Assembly (NCBI GenBank): GCA_963377175.1
Contig: CAUJNA010000497.1
Location: 1-64,000 of the forward strand
Reading direction: 5' to 3'
Length of the DNA: 64,000 nucleotides
From: Effrenium voratum
Lineage: Eukaryota; Sar; Dinophyceae; Suessiales; Symbiodiniaceae
In this document: positions 31,309 through 41,800 of the stretch, piece after piece
Layout of the letters: every line of letters starts with the position of its first letter
Numbering within the stretch: the first letter of the stretch is position 1
Notes under the pieces: model-generated
Told to the model about the DNA's origin: nothing
The model's database searches: none
What the model saw: the letters and a program-made list of their open reading frames with translations, nothing else
Made by a program: the position numbers and the translations under genes

Positions 31309-31652
31309 GTTCCAATGGATTGGGTTCCTTCATCCGTTTGTCCCGCAAAACGTGGGACAAATTTCCAACCCACCAATCTTTGAAGCCTTGAAGCCTGCAA
31401 CCCTCCACAAAATCTAACCGTCTGTAACCTTCTAACCCCCTGAAATGGTCGATTTTAAGTCTTACCTACAGGACGCACGACTTTCTTTTGCCCAGGCTTA
31501 GCACGATGCCGTTATGCCCCGTCAACATGGGTCTTTCCAAACGATTCAAAGTCCAGGAACTTAGATGAGCTCTTCACAAGGAATGAATTGAGGATTGCCT
31601 TTAAACAGCCCGACTCACCTTCTCAAAAATCCAGCAAGGAAATGACGTCAGC

Positions 31653-31720
31653 TGTCTAGGCCCTCTGCTGGCGGGCGCCAAACGTCCAAGAAGTGGAGAT
31701 CACTGCCAGTGATGTATTTC
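31653..31720 (-). CDS. EF-hand family carboxy-terminal exon
   Basis: After a GACCCAG acceptor the minus strand reads KYITGSDLHFLDVWRPPAEG. I-T-x-S-D-L-x-FLDxW with a Pro-rich end is the block that closes EF-hand arrays in dinoflagellate proteins and parallels the 12.2-kb exon (HEVFFLDKW). It therefore belongs to another EF-hand gene, or to an upstream repeat of the same gene, on the minus strand. Exon length is small and the right neighbour was not found. Confidence 0.45.
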
Positions 31721-31959
31721 CTGGGTCGATGACAAGCGGGGCTGAGCGGTAAACGTGGGTCTGGGAAGAATGCAGCATGACCGGTCGCAGCTTCCGTCGT
31801 TCCATTTCTAAGGCCGAAAATCGAAACAAGCAAGGTTAATGGAATATGACTCACTTATAAGTAAGTCATCTAGCGCTGGCATGGGAATGTTTCAGATTGG
31901 ACGCGTGTTTGGCCAGAATAAGCATGAGTATGTTGAACCCAAGGTTGCACTACACAACG

Positions 31960-32090
31960 TGCACGCCAACTACCAGCACCCTCCAAGTGCCTTCTATTTG
32001 AAGGCACTTAGGTGTTGGTACGAATGGACGACACTTTTATGCTAAGTGCCCTCGTTTGACCCTAACTCAAAAAGTGCCCTCAATTGGTAC
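31960..32090. repeat. Dispersed AAGTGCC hairpin repeat, copy 1
   Basis: Contains a perfect hairpin, AAGTGCCTTC (31985-31994), TATTT, GAAGGCACTT (32000-32009), then GGTACGAATGGAC and two AAGTGCCCT motifs around GACCCTAACTC. The same modules recur at 62895-63000 in a different order, so this is probably a small inverted-repeat element. Confidence 0.55.
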
Positions 32091-32099
32091 CTCCAGGGG

Positions 32100-33365
32100 T
32101 GGGTGCAGATGAGGGGGGGGGAGGCAGCACAGCAGCCGCCCGGCCAGCGCAGACACCACCTGGGCTCGGTGGTATGGCGGGGTTGCATGTCACAGGCATG
32201 AGTCAATCATGCACTGCAACGGGGTAGCCCCCTTCAAAATCAACACTTACTTTCTGATTTGACCACCCCCACCGGGCAATGCCGCGCCCACGCATTGGCA
32301 AGCTGAAGGATAACGGCGTGTGTCCAGACTGCAAATTCAATGGTTGCAAAAACATGACAATTCATGCTGAGGAAGCTATTGCGGAAGTGCCGCAAACATA
32401 TGCCTTCCCGGAAAGAGATCATGGACTCCAACCAACTCGTATGTGGCGGTGATATCAGAAGAAAAGAAAACAAGTGGGCGATCTTGGCCCTCCAGGAAGC
32501 AAATCTTCCAAGGGTTCCCCGAGAAAATGAATGCCGCAAAGTCGTCACAAAGTTGGTTGTGGAGGCAAAGCTGTGCCTCTTTGCTGTCAATTTATGGTGC
32601 ACCGTTGTGTGCCAGGGACATGCATAGGCGAGCATGCAACTAACCAAACTCTGAGGCCAAACTATGGAGGCCGGTGAACAAGATGAATGGATCACAGTGC
32701 AGGCTTGCCATGCATGTTGTCTTCATGATGCAAATAGGCATTTCTTTGAGTGAGGGACAAATGCTGATCCCCAGGCGAACAGGATGCATGGCGTGTTCAT
32801 CAGACAATCCAGGGCTGGTGCGAGGAGAAGCCGTTCATCTAGTGGAAGTGCTATTTCAAGACAAAGCTCCGTCGATCAGACTCCGACTCATTGATTGCAT
32901 ATGGCAATTTCCATATCAATTTAAACGGCCCTTCATGATTGGGTTCGGAATATTCAGTACTTTGGCCATGGGTTTGACACCTGCTCAGGGACCCATCGAT
33001 GCTGGAAACGCTGCCTTTGGACCTTGGTATGGGCGATGTTGATATGCCCCTTGGCGCCAGCACATTTGTTTGCTAGCAAGTCACACATAATGTCAGGGAA
33101 CAATCAGTACCCCCCCCAAAAAAAAACCTTCGATCCACGTACACCAGATTCCCACGTAAAGGGCCACGCAACCCTACCCATTATTTTTGGGGCCTCCCCA
33201 AAACACCCCGCTGATTAAAGGTACTCCCTTGCCACCCCCCACCCTAAAACACCAGGCTGATTGCTTTCCTAATTAAATATGCACCGACCCCAAACCTGTC
33301 AGGAAACCTCAGATTTCTTTACATGTTTCAAACAACTAGACGACGAGTGGCCCGGAAGCATAGAG
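32100..33365. other. No confident gene
   Basis: Unremarkable sequence with a G-run near 32115 and short frames on both strands. Neither strand shows a convincing exon. Confidence 0.45.
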
Positions 33366-33369
33366 GCAA

Positions 33370-34292
33370 GTTGATGCAGGTGAGGTAACTCTCGCCAAGT
33401 TAGCATGAGGAGTTGGCAGGCGAAGCAATTCTCAAAAAGTTGGCATGAGAAGCTGGCAGGTTAAGTAACTCTCGAATAGTTGGCTGGCAAAGTTGGCGGG
33501 TGAAGTAATTCTCGCAAAGTTGACATGAGAAGTTGGCAGGCGAAGTAACTCAAGAGAAAAGTTGGCATGAGAAGTTGGCAGGTGAAATAACTCTCAAAGA
33601 GTTGGCATGAGAAGTTGGCAGGTGAAGTAACTCTCGAAAAGTTGGCGTGAGAAGCTGGCAGGTGAAGTAATTCTCGAAAAGTTGGCACGAGAAGATGGCG
33701 CGTGAAGTAACTCTCGAAAAGTTGGCGTGAGAAGCCGGCAGGTGAAGTAACTTTCGAAAAGTTAGCATGAGAAGTTGGCAGGCGAAGTAATTCTCGAAAA
33801 GTTGGCGCGAGAAGTTGGCAGGCGAAGTAACTCTCGAAAAGTTGGCAGGCGATGTTGGCAGGTGAAGTACCTCTCGAAAAGTTGGCATGAGAAGCTGGCA
33901 GGTGAAGTAATTTTTCGAAAAGTTGCCACGAGAGGTTGGCAGATAAAGTATTTCTCGAAAAGTTGGCATGAGAAGTTGGCAGGTGAAGTAATTCTCGAAA
34001 AGTTGGCAGGTGAAGTTGCCACGAGAGGTTGGCAGGTAAAGTATTTCTCGAAAAGTTGGCATGAGAAGTTGGCAGGTAAAGTAATTCTCGAAAAGTTGGC
34101 ATGAGAAGCTCGCAGGTGTAGTAACTCTCGAAAAGTTGGCATGATAAGCTCGCAGGTGAAGTAACTCCTCGAAAAGTTGGCACGAGAAGTTGGCAGGTGA
34201 AGTAACTCTCGAAAAGGTGGCATGAGAAGCTGGCAGGTGAAGTAATTCTCGAAGTTTCGGCATGAGAAACTGGCAGGTGAAGTAATTAACCC
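33370..34292. repeat. 40-bp tandem array, about 23 copies
   Basis: Unit of the form AAAAGTTGGCATGAGAAGTT + GGCAGGTGAAGTAATTCTCG, 40 bp apart (for example starts at 33601, 33641, 33681, 33721), 85-95% alike by eye. Because 40 leaves remainder one on division by three, every minus frame cycles through all three registers of the unit; none holds a stop, giving false ORFs of 150-250 codons. A second block of the same unit lies at 35395-35672. Confidence 0.95.
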
Positions 34293-34299
34293 TCAAAAA

Positions 34300-34580
34300 G
34301 CTGGAGCGGCGGAGGCGCTCCGCGTGCTACATTTGCAATTTACAGTTGCGATTTTCCAGCCATTTGTATCTAAAAGTTGCGATTTTCCAGCCGGAGCTGC
34401 GGGAGCACGCTCCGCGTACTACGTCTGTACTTAAAAAGTGCGATTTTCCAGCCGGAGCTGCAGCAGCCTCCGCGTACTACGTCTGTACTTAAAAGTTGCG
34501 ATTTTCCAGCCGGAGCTGCAGGAGCACGCTCCGCGTACTACGTTTGTACTTAAAAGCTGCGATTTTCAAGCCGGAGCTGC
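34300..34580. repeat. ~61-bp tandem repeat, about 4-5 copies
   Basis: Units begin GCGATTTTCCAGCCGGAGCT and continue with GGAGCACGCTCC (a short inverted repeat) and TACTACGT. Starts at 34348 (short unit), 34379, 34440, 34498 and 34559. Confidence 0.9.
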
Positions 34581-34581
34581 C

Positions 34582-34658
34582 GCGGACCAGGGGGGAATCG
34601 AACCCGGGACCGCGGGATTGCGAAAGCAGGCGCGCACACCACGAGACAACTTCCAAAA
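34582..34658 (-). other. tRNA-like sequence with a perfect B box
   Basis: On the minus strand the stretch contains GGTTCGATTCC (complement of 34594-34604), a perfect RNA polymerase III B box, preceded at normal distance by an A-box-like GTCTCGTGGTGTGCG. The anticodon arm does not pair well, so it is not a convincing functional tRNA. A tRNA-derived relic or SINE head is more likely. Confidence 0.4.
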
Positions 34659-34678
34659 GCCGTTTCGCGAGCAAGAAA

Positions 34679-35325
34679 ATCGCACGGCGCCACAGCGAGA
34701 GCGCTTCGACACGCACGATCTCCGCAGAGGGTTCATCGGGCTCAAGACAGATGCGCACGGCGCCACAGCGAGAGCGATCCGACACGCACGATCCCCGCAG
34801 AGGGTTCATCGGGCTCAAGACAAATTCGCACGGCGCCACAGCGAGAGCGCTTCGACACGCACGATCTCCGCAGAGGGTTCGCCAAGGTCAAGACAAATTC
34901 GCACGGCGCCACAGCGAGAGCGCTTCGACACGCACGATCTCCGCAGAGGGTTCGCCAAGGTCAAGACAAATTCGCACGGCGCCACAGCGAGAGCGCTTCG
35001 ACACGCACGATCTCCGCAGAGGGTTCGCCAAGGTCAAGACAAATTCGCACGGCGCCACAGCGAGAGCGCTTCGACACGCACGATCTCCGCAGAGGGTTCG
35101 CCAAGGTCAAGACAAATTCGCACGGCGCCACAGCGAGAGCGCTTCGACACGCACGATCTCCGCAGAGGGTTCGCCGCGCTCAAGACAAATTCGCACGGCG
35201 CCACAGCGAGAGCGCTTCGACACGCACGATCTCCGCAGAGGGTTCGCCAAGGTCAAGACAAATTCGCACGGCGCCACAGCGAGAGCGCTTCGACACGCAC
35301 GATCTCCGCAGAGGGGTGCGTTTCG
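34679..35325. repeat. 73-bp tandem array, 8.8 copies
   Basis: Units start at 34679, 34752, 34825, 34898, 34971, 35044, 35117, 35190 and 35263, exactly 73 bp apart; the central units are near-identical (TTCGCACGGCGCCACAGCGA...). As with the 40-bp array the period is 1 modulo 3, so long plus-strand ORFs (about 290 codons in two frames) are by-products of the repeat. Confidence 0.95.
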
Positions 35326-35394
35326 TAAGCTCCCGTCGGGCCTACCCCCGCCATAAAAAGAAGAAGAATTAAGAGTCGAGATGTGAAGGTAGAA

Positions 35395-35672
35395 CAGAAA
35401 AGTTAGCTTGTGTTTTTAGGATAGTGAAGTAACACCCGACAAATTAGCTTGTGCTTTTAGTAGAATGAGATAACAGCCGAAAAGTTGACATGAGAAGTTG
35501 GCAGGTGAAGTAACTCTCAAAAAGTTGACATGAGAAGTAGGCAGGTGAAGTAACTCTCGACAAGTTGGCATGAGAAGTTGGCAGGTGAAGTAACTCTCGA
35601 CAAGTTGGCATGAGAAGTTGGCAGGTGAAGTAACTCTCGACAAGTTGGCATGAGAAGTTGGCAGGTGAAGTT
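35395..35672. repeat. 40-bp array, second block
   Basis: About five good copies plus degenerate ones of the unit seen at 33370-34292, in the same orientation. The 61-bp and 73-bp arrays and the tRNA-like sequence therefore lie inside an interrupted 40-bp array. Confidence 0.9.
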
Positions 35673-36073
35673 GGCAGCCGCTTTTAGAAGAAGAACCCTT
35701 CGCAATGCTTCCGGGAAAAAGGTTTAAGCTTAAAAAGCAAGCAAAAGGCCACCAAGCCCCTCAAGTCCCTCAAGTTCCTCTCAAGTTATTGGGGGGTCCT
35801 ACCAGAGAGCCTCAAAATTTTGCCCCTCCCAAACCTTGTTGACCTTGAAGGGGGGGGGGTACTAACCATTTTGTAGGATCCGATCCATCATTGTAGCCAA
35901 ACCTAGGACTGCCTGCGGGTTGGTGCCAGGGGCCGGACACAGCAAGGGCAAGATGCAGGCCTGTCACGCTTTGCACACGTGTATCGATCATGCACGAATG
36001 TATGCAACGCATGGCATCCAATTAATATATATATATATATAATATGCTTGAAATTAGATCACGAATTGGGGGC

Positions 36074-36113
36074 GTGTGTGTGTGTGTGTGTCTCTGTGTC
36101 TCTCTGTCTCTCT

Positions 36114-36144
<31 letters not shown>

Positions 36145-36193
36145 CGTCCGTCCGTCCGTCCGTCCGTCTGTCTGTCTGTCTGTCTGTCTGTCT
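36074..36193. repeat. GT / TCTG / TCCG microsatellite
   Basis: GT dinucleotides pass into TCTC, then TCTG, TCCG and TCTG tetranucleotides. On the plus strand this is a pyrimidine-rich tract 80 bp upstream of the acceptor of the acidic repeat gene. Confidence 0.95.
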
Positions 36194-36272
36194 TCGCGTG
36201 TGTGGTTTTTCCTCTATCACAACAGTCTGCTCGGCACCTGCACACTGGATCCTGCGGATCCATCCCACGCAG

Positions 36273-37112
36273 GAGTCTGGATCAGACGCTGGCTCCACAA
36301 GTGACGAGGATGGGTCCACTGCCTCTGCGCAGGAAGAGGTGGATGCGCGGCTGCCTCATCCGAAGGTTCCTTTGGCCGACTTGAGCCATCATGGTGAGAG
36401 GATGATGCAGGACACGCAGGTGGATGAGATGTCGGAGACCGATGAGGAGGTGAAGGCTTTGGAGGCTGACCAGCTGGATGCCTCGGAGGATGAGCCAGAG
36501 GAAGCGCAACCAGATCTCGAGGTGAAGGCTTCAGAAGCTGATGAGCCGGAAGTCTCTAAAAGTGAGTCGGAGGAGGCGCAGCCAGATTCACAGGCTGATG
36601 AGACGGATGTCTCTGAGGATGAGCCGGAGGAGGTGCAGTTAGAGGGGAAGGCTTCAGAAAAAGCTGATGAGCCGGAAGTTGCTGAGGATGAGCAGCCAAA
36701 GGAGAAGGCGTCGGACGCTGACCAGCCGGACGTCCCTGAGGATGAGTCAGAGGAAGCCCAGCCAGCTGATGAGCCGGCCATCTCTGAGGATGAGTCAGAA
36801 GCGCAGCCAGAGGTGGAGGCTTCAGAAGAAGCTGATGAGCTGGATGTCTCTGAGGATGAGTCGGAGGAGGTGCAGTTAGAGGAAGCGCAGCCAGAGGTGA
36901 AGGCTTCAGAAGAAGCTGATGAGCCGGATGTCTCTGAGGATGAGTCGGAGGAGGTGCAGTCAGAGGAAGCGCAGCCAGAGGTGAAGGCTTCAGAAGAAGC
37001 TGATGAGCCGGATGTCTCTGAGGATGAGTCGGAGGAGGTGCAGTCAGAGGAAGCGCAGCCAGAGGCGAAGGCTGATGAGCCGGACCTCTCTGATAAGCGC
37101 AGACAGAGGTGA
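36273..37112 (+). CDS. Acidic repeat protein gene, first part
   Basis: Exon starts after the CACGCAG acceptor (AG 36271-36272) with ESGSDAGSTSDEDG. From about 36420 it consists of Glu/Asp-rich repeats of 18-25 residues such as ADEPDVSEDESEE then AQPEVKASEE. SEDE/SEDES clusters are likely casein-kinase-2 sites, typical of acidic nuclear or histone-binding proteins (inference). The frame ends with RRQR-stop at 37110-37112, just after a 1-nt loss near 37097 relative to the repeat. The same repeats continue in the next frame, so this is one gene with a frameshift or an assembly error. Confidence 0.65.
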   Translation, partial: ESGSDAGSTSDEDGSTASAQEEVDARLPHPKVPLADLSHHGERMMQDTQVDEMSETDEEVKALEADQLDASEDEPEEAQPDLEVKASEADEPEVSKSESEEAQPDSQADETDVSEDEPEEVQLEGKASEKADEPEVAEDEQPKEKASDADQPDVPEDESEEAQPADEPAISEDESEAQPEVEASEEADELDVSEDESEEVQLEEAQPEVKASEEADEPDVSEDESEEVQSEEAQPEVKASEEADEPDVSEDESEEVQSEEAQPEAKADEPDLSDKRRQR

Positions 37113-38404
37113 AGGCTTCAGAAGCTGATGAGTCGGATGTCTCTGAGGATGAGTCAGAGGAAGAGCAGCCAAAGGTGAAGCATTCAGAAGCTGATGAGCC
37201 GGACGTCTCTGAGGATGAGGATGAGTCAGAGGAAGCGCAGCCAGATGTGAAGGCTTCAGAAGAAGCCGGTGAGCCGGACGAGGATAAGGCTTCAGAAGCT
37301 GATGACTCTGAGGACGAGGATGAGTCAGAGGCGCAGCCAAAGGCTTCAGAAGAAGCTGATGAGCCGGAAGTCTCTGAGGATGAGTCAGAGCAAGCGCAGC
37401 CAGAGGTAGAAGAAGCTGATGAGCCGGACATCGCTGAGGAGAAGGCGTTGGACGCTGACCAGCCGGACGTCTCCGAGGGCGAGTCGGATCTTGAGGTGAA
37501 GGCTTCAGAGGCTGATGAGCCTGAAAGTGCTGCGTTCGACCGGCAGCCTGACTCCCGGGAAATGGAGAGCTTGTTGGGCACACAGCCCACTTTGCTTCTG
37601 GGACAGTGGGGGTCGGACGTCTCTGAGGGTGAGTTGGAGGAAGCACAGCCAAAGCTGATGGCTTCGAATTCGGATGATGAGATGGATGTCTCTGAGGGTG
37701 AGTCGGAGGAGGATTGGCCGAAGGTCAAGACTGGCGAGCCAGACATCTCGGAGGATGAGTCGCAGCTGGGAGCAATGGCTTCTCAGGATGACGGGGCCGA
37801 CATCTCCACCATCCACACCAAGGAAGCGCAGCCAGAGGCAAAGGCTTCGCAGAATGATGAGCCAGAGGTCTCAGAGGATGAAGCGCAGCAGCCGGTGGTC
37901 TCCGAGGGTGAGTCGGAGCCGGCGGAGGCACTTGGGGAGGACGGGCCAGATAGCTGCAAGGAGGAAGCCAAGCCAAAGGACGGGACATTGCTTCGATGGT
38001 GCACAAAAGGGCCCCGATTCCCGGTGACTTTAAATTTGAGACAGCCACCTCCAAGGGAGACTGCGCAAGTCCCACTGACACGCTACCTTGTCAGCAAGGA
38101 GGGCCAGTCAACAGCTACCAGCAAAGAGGGTAACTTGGACACTAAATTCCTTGCATGCACACGCATACATGTGCAATGGTCCATGGTCTGGGACATCGCA
38201 CATCACATCTCAGGTGAGCTTCAGCCCCAGGGTGGTGCATCTTCCGGCTCAAGCGATTCTGCCAGCGCCAGCAGCTCGGCTTCTTCCCCCAGCACTGTCA
38301 CTAGCCTGTCTTCATCCTCCAATCAGTCTAGCACCACTGCTAGCAGCCGCAAGGAGCTGTTTTTCTCGATTATGTTTTCATGCCTTCGAGCCAAACACAT
38401 TTGA
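37098..38404 (+). CDS. Acidic repeat protein gene, second part
   Basis: Continues the acidic repeats in the -1 frame from AQTEVKASEADESD to about 37990, with more divergent units than the first part. A Ser-rich tail follows (ASSGSSDSASASSSASS, about 38235-38340). The segment 38130-38230 between them could be a short GT-AG intron but its removal would break the Ser-rich frame, so it is probably read through. The last codons before the stop at 38402 look non-coding; an exon end near 38353 (possible GA donor) is likely. Confidence 0.6.
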
Positions 38405-38413
38405 GACACGCAG

Positions 38414-38638
38414 CCAGGATCCAGCCAAGAAGCCCTTGTGGAAACAGTGCCTGCCGAGGACTACACGAACAGCGCATTGCAAGTGGTGATCGGTCGTGTG
38501 CAGCAAGAGGCTTTGTCGAGGGCCCTAGGACCAGTGCCCACACCTCAAGCGCAACTTGCACTACTTCAAACAAAGCAGGGAAAACCAGAACGTGCGAATC
38601 TAGATTGCAATCTATACATGAACCCCTTCGATCATTGG
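38414..38638 (+). CDS. Acidic repeat gene, downstream exon
   Basis: After ACACGCAG the frame reads PGSSQEALVETVPAEDY then ALQVVIGRVQQEALSRALG, a helix-rich segment ending YMNPFDHW at a GT donor (38639-38640). It joins in phase 0 to the next exon. Connection to the acidic exon upstream would need a noncanonical GA-AG intron of 60 nt (38354-38413) and is uncertain. Confidence 0.55.
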
Positions 38639-38747
38639 GTATGGCGCAAGCTGTAGCTCAGGAAGCATGAAACTCTGACGAGGTCACATTCCCAGGACTA
38701 AAATATATTTTGTGTTAATTGCATCCACCGTGCCCGACGTTTTGCAG

Positions 38748-38993
38748 GACTGGGTCATCGAAACACGGAAGAGGCTGAGTGGCAAGGCCAAAGGTAATGT
38801 GTACAGAGTTTGGATCAACCCTCGGGGCCAGCAACACTACTCTTTCAAGAAGGCTGTTGAGGGCGGGTTCCGGGGCGAATGCCCACCTCGTCCACCTCGT
38901 GCCAACGCCAAGGCGAAAGCAAAAGCCAAGGCCAAGGCCAAGGCTAAGTCCAGGGGTTCCCAAAAAAGGGCCAGGGACGATGACTCTGACTGA
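38748..38993 (+). CDS. Terminal exon, basic tail protein
   Basis: Starts after TTTTGCAG and joins ...NPFDHW in phase, giving DWVIETRKRLSGKAKGNVYR and VWINPRGQQHYSFKKAVEGG. The NVYRVWINPRGQxHYSFKKA segment resembles the small DNA- or histone-binding folds in which a Trp and a Gly turn precede a helix (MBD/SAND-like pattern, inference). It ends with a KAKAKAK tract and RARDDDSD before the stop, typical of a nuclear protein. The lysine/alanine tract is encoded by an imperfect GCCAAG repeat. Confidence 0.6.
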   Translation, partial: DWVIETRKRLSGKAKGNVYRVWINPRGQQHYSFKKAVEGGFRGECPPRPPRANAKAKAKAKAKAKAKSRGSQKRARDDDSD

Positions 38994-39925
38994 GCTTTTC
39001 TTTGCCATGATGGCATAGGGGAATTGCAAGTACCAGCCCAGGCATTAGTTTATGCACATGCTAGATTCACAATATTGACCTCATTGCACGCATGCAAGAA
39101 TAGTTGCTTTCAAGGGCCAACGGCTGGTCCTTGTAACATCTTACGTTTATGGGGGCAAGTTGATCAGGCCATGAAGAGAGGGTGCTTGCACATGTGAAGA
39201 TGGTACAATTAACCCTCACTCTTGGGGCCTGTGACAAATTTTGCAGTGCTCGACACTAAGCAAGTGTACAGAGGGGTGACAATGTGTCAAAAAGAAGATT
39301 TGTGAGTTTGTGGAAGCCAATGCGTTTGCACACATGCTCGCAACTACTGAAAAACACATGCATGCTGGCAACTGAAAACATGATCCTGACATGAATGTCA
39401 CGCGCCCTGGCTCAGAGAAATTTAGTGCACACATTGCAGTCATATGAGTCATGAAGCCTTCGCTTCTTATCCCGATCCTAGTATTGCTGGGCAAAATTCC
39501 AGAGCCGCATGAGCAAAATGATTTTGCCAAGCCCTTATAGTGTTAAGCGAACTGTTCCGCAATGCAATGCACACGTTGCCTATAGACAACATATACTGCT
39601 GAACATGCCCGCGCCCTAGGTGGAACTCTGTGCTGGACGGGCTCGCTTCAGCGAGGGAATGAGACGTTGCGGCCACCAAGGAAAAGCTTTTGATGTGGCT
39701 GGTCGGCAAAAGACTGCAATCTCTGGGTGACCCTGGCATGCACATATTGGATCGAGATTGGATATCGAGGTGGTTTTTTCTGGAAACCATGATTTACTTC
39801 GGAGCGTTGGGCTGCTAGCTGTTCTAGCCGCAGTTGCCCGGCGAAGCAGTAATTGCATGTGCACGTGAAACAAATATTTGGGTGGGGAAGACAGCAGGTG
39901 ACAGTGCAATTGAGGTAAGAAATTG
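38994..39925. other. No confident gene
   Basis: Likely intergenic or UTR. Minus-strand frames up to about 105 codons are present but AT-rich and without motifs. Confidence 0.45.
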
Positions 39926-39930
39926 CCGAA

Positions 39931-41043
39931 GAGGAGCCGTCATAATGGTGGGACCACCTTGCAGTACTTGGGTGTTTCTGCGACTCATCCGCAATTTCAA
40001 TGTTGTCACTTCAGGGGCTATTGGAAGTTGGCAGTGTGTCGGTGCTTCAAGGTCAAGATCCTGCACAGGGCGAACATGGGCAAATCCTGCTGGCTGGGAG
40101 CAGGTCCGATGTGTTCAACGAGCAAACATTTTTGTCAAACGATTGATCTACGTGCAGCTTGTCATGGATTAAGTATTTTCACAAAGGTGCACACGTGTGG
40201 CCTAGCATGCGTGCCTGCGCATGTGCATGAGCTAAGACTTTACTTCGCCTGGATGCGGGGCGTATTCTTTGTACTGGAGCAACCAATATCTTCAGCCTCC
40301 GACCTATCATGCCTAGTGAGAAGCGCAACGCAATGGAGGGGTCCTTAAGTTTTCACTGTGTATCAGAGTGCTTGACCCAGTTACTATGGGAGTTCGGGCC
40401 CATGAAGCGGTTTCTGGCCAGAGTGCAGGCGCAGTGACTAGACAGCATCTATAGTGTGTCTGGCATATGCGTGTATTTACATAGATCTATTTGTATTTAT
40501 ACACTTGATGATCGCACGCACGCTAGTTTATCTTGTGCTTAGGAGAGTGTCGTTCCCTATGGGGGCATATGGTGCCAAGACATTGAAGTACACAACGTGG
40601 CTTTGGTGCACTTTGGCATATATGCGCAGTGATCATTGAACTGTGCACATGTTTAACCGTTCATGGATCCCTGCACGGCTTCAGGCTTTACGGCACCCTG
40701 CCCGGCATGGCCAGCCTCCAGAGGCCGCTGAATTTTGCCACTCTGAAGCAGACCCTGGCAAGGCGTGGCGAGTTGCGAGACCAATGGAACAGTTGGAAGT
40801 CGGGGGTTGCATGGTCGCTTCAGGAAATCACAGCCGGTTCTTGTGAAGAAGAGCATAGACAGCAAAGGACAACTGCGGGTTGCTGCTTGGCAAATCCTTT
40901 ACATGGCCATGCACACAATTGTGCAAATACGTTTTGTGGGCGAAATTGCTAAGGCGGGGTGCTCAAAAACACTGAGGCGCTCGGCAGCATACCCTTGGGG
41001 GTTTGCCTTTGCGATTGCCGCGTTGAGCCTTGTAGAGAATTAA
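39931..41043 (+). CDS. GPPC...LEQP family gene, multi-exon (methyltransferase-like)
   Basis: Several short plus-strand exons match, in order, a protein family I recall from dinoflagellates. They are: AVIMVGPPCSTWVF (about 39931-39970); RLYFAWMRGVFFVLEQPISS (about 40228-40295); VSFPMGAYGAKTLKYTTWLW (about 40547-40608); a segment at about 40684-40810; VKKSIDSKGQLRV (about 40832-40872); and LRRSAAYPWGFAFAIA (about 40969-41020). GPPC and LEQP in this order recall motifs IV and VI of C5-cytosine methyltransferases, but no motif I is visible, so activity is unproven. Introns between are 100-300 bp; several borders use AG with uncertain donors. It could be a pseudogene. Confidence 0.5.
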
Positions 41044-41239
41044 TACGTTTATATATGTTCTGACAACATTTGGAGTGCTTTGGGCATGTCCACTCATGTA
41101 TGTACCTTGTGAGGATGCCTGACCATGTGCCTGCTGACAACCGCATCCCCTGGAGAGATGAGTCTGATGGTGAAGTTCATGATGAGCTAGATGATTTGAT
41201 TAAGGGGGGGGCTCACTGTGGTTGGCGGCGGTGAAGTGA

Positions 41240-41800
41240 CTTGGTTGCATCGACCCATTAGTGTTGACCCAACAAACATCTGTCTTGACCATGAACACAA
41301 GCAATCCAGTGTACCTACTTAAGGCCTGTTTTCTTCCACCCCAAAATCGGTCCAATATCTCAAGAGGTTATGATCACCTTGGGTCGCAGCAACATGTTTG
41401 GTTTGGGGGACTCACCCCGAAGGTCTTAAAACTATGGATTGCAAGGAGCCAGCCCCAAACATCAGTTTCAGATCCACACGTTGCGCAACATGACCCCACA
41501 TGGTTCCAGGGATTTTCACCCCTTAAAAGAAATTTGAGAACCTCTCGACCCTCTATCATGATGGTTTCAAGGGTTTCTCAGCCCCAGACAACCCTTCAAA
41601 CATGGTGGTTTCCCACATCCAAGAGTAATATCTCATGTTGGTTTCATGGACTTCTCACCCCCAACAGCCTGAAACCTTTGTCATAGTGGTTCCAAATTCT
41701 TCTCCCCCCAGGAGGTAACTTCACACCCCTCAAACTTGCCCCTCTAAACGGTGGCGTCCAGGGTTTATCATCCTTAAGTAATTTTGGGAAACTTAAGACC
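41240..41800. repeat. Degenerate ~58-bp repeats
   Basis: Loose repetition of blocks such as GGTTTC...TTCTCACCCC...AACC with substitutions and indels. Unit borders are fuzzy; no coding meaning seen. Confidence 0.45.

Noticed and set aside
33461..34296. Long minus-strand ORFs of 150-250 codons
   Set aside because: They are produced by the 40-bp array cycling through three stop-free registers; no start context or non-repeat sequence supports a protein.
34438..35356. Two overlapping plus-strand ORFs of about 290 codons
   Set aside because: By-products of the 73-bp array; the same amino-acid string appears in both frames.
36054..36384. ORFs reading poly Ser-Val-Cys-Leu or Asp-Arg-Gln-Thr
   Set aside because: Direct translation of the TCTG/TCCG microsatellite.
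36556..38081. Ser/Pro-rich minus-strand ORFs opposite the acidic gene
   Set aside because: Mirror frames of the GAx-rich repeats; no independent support.
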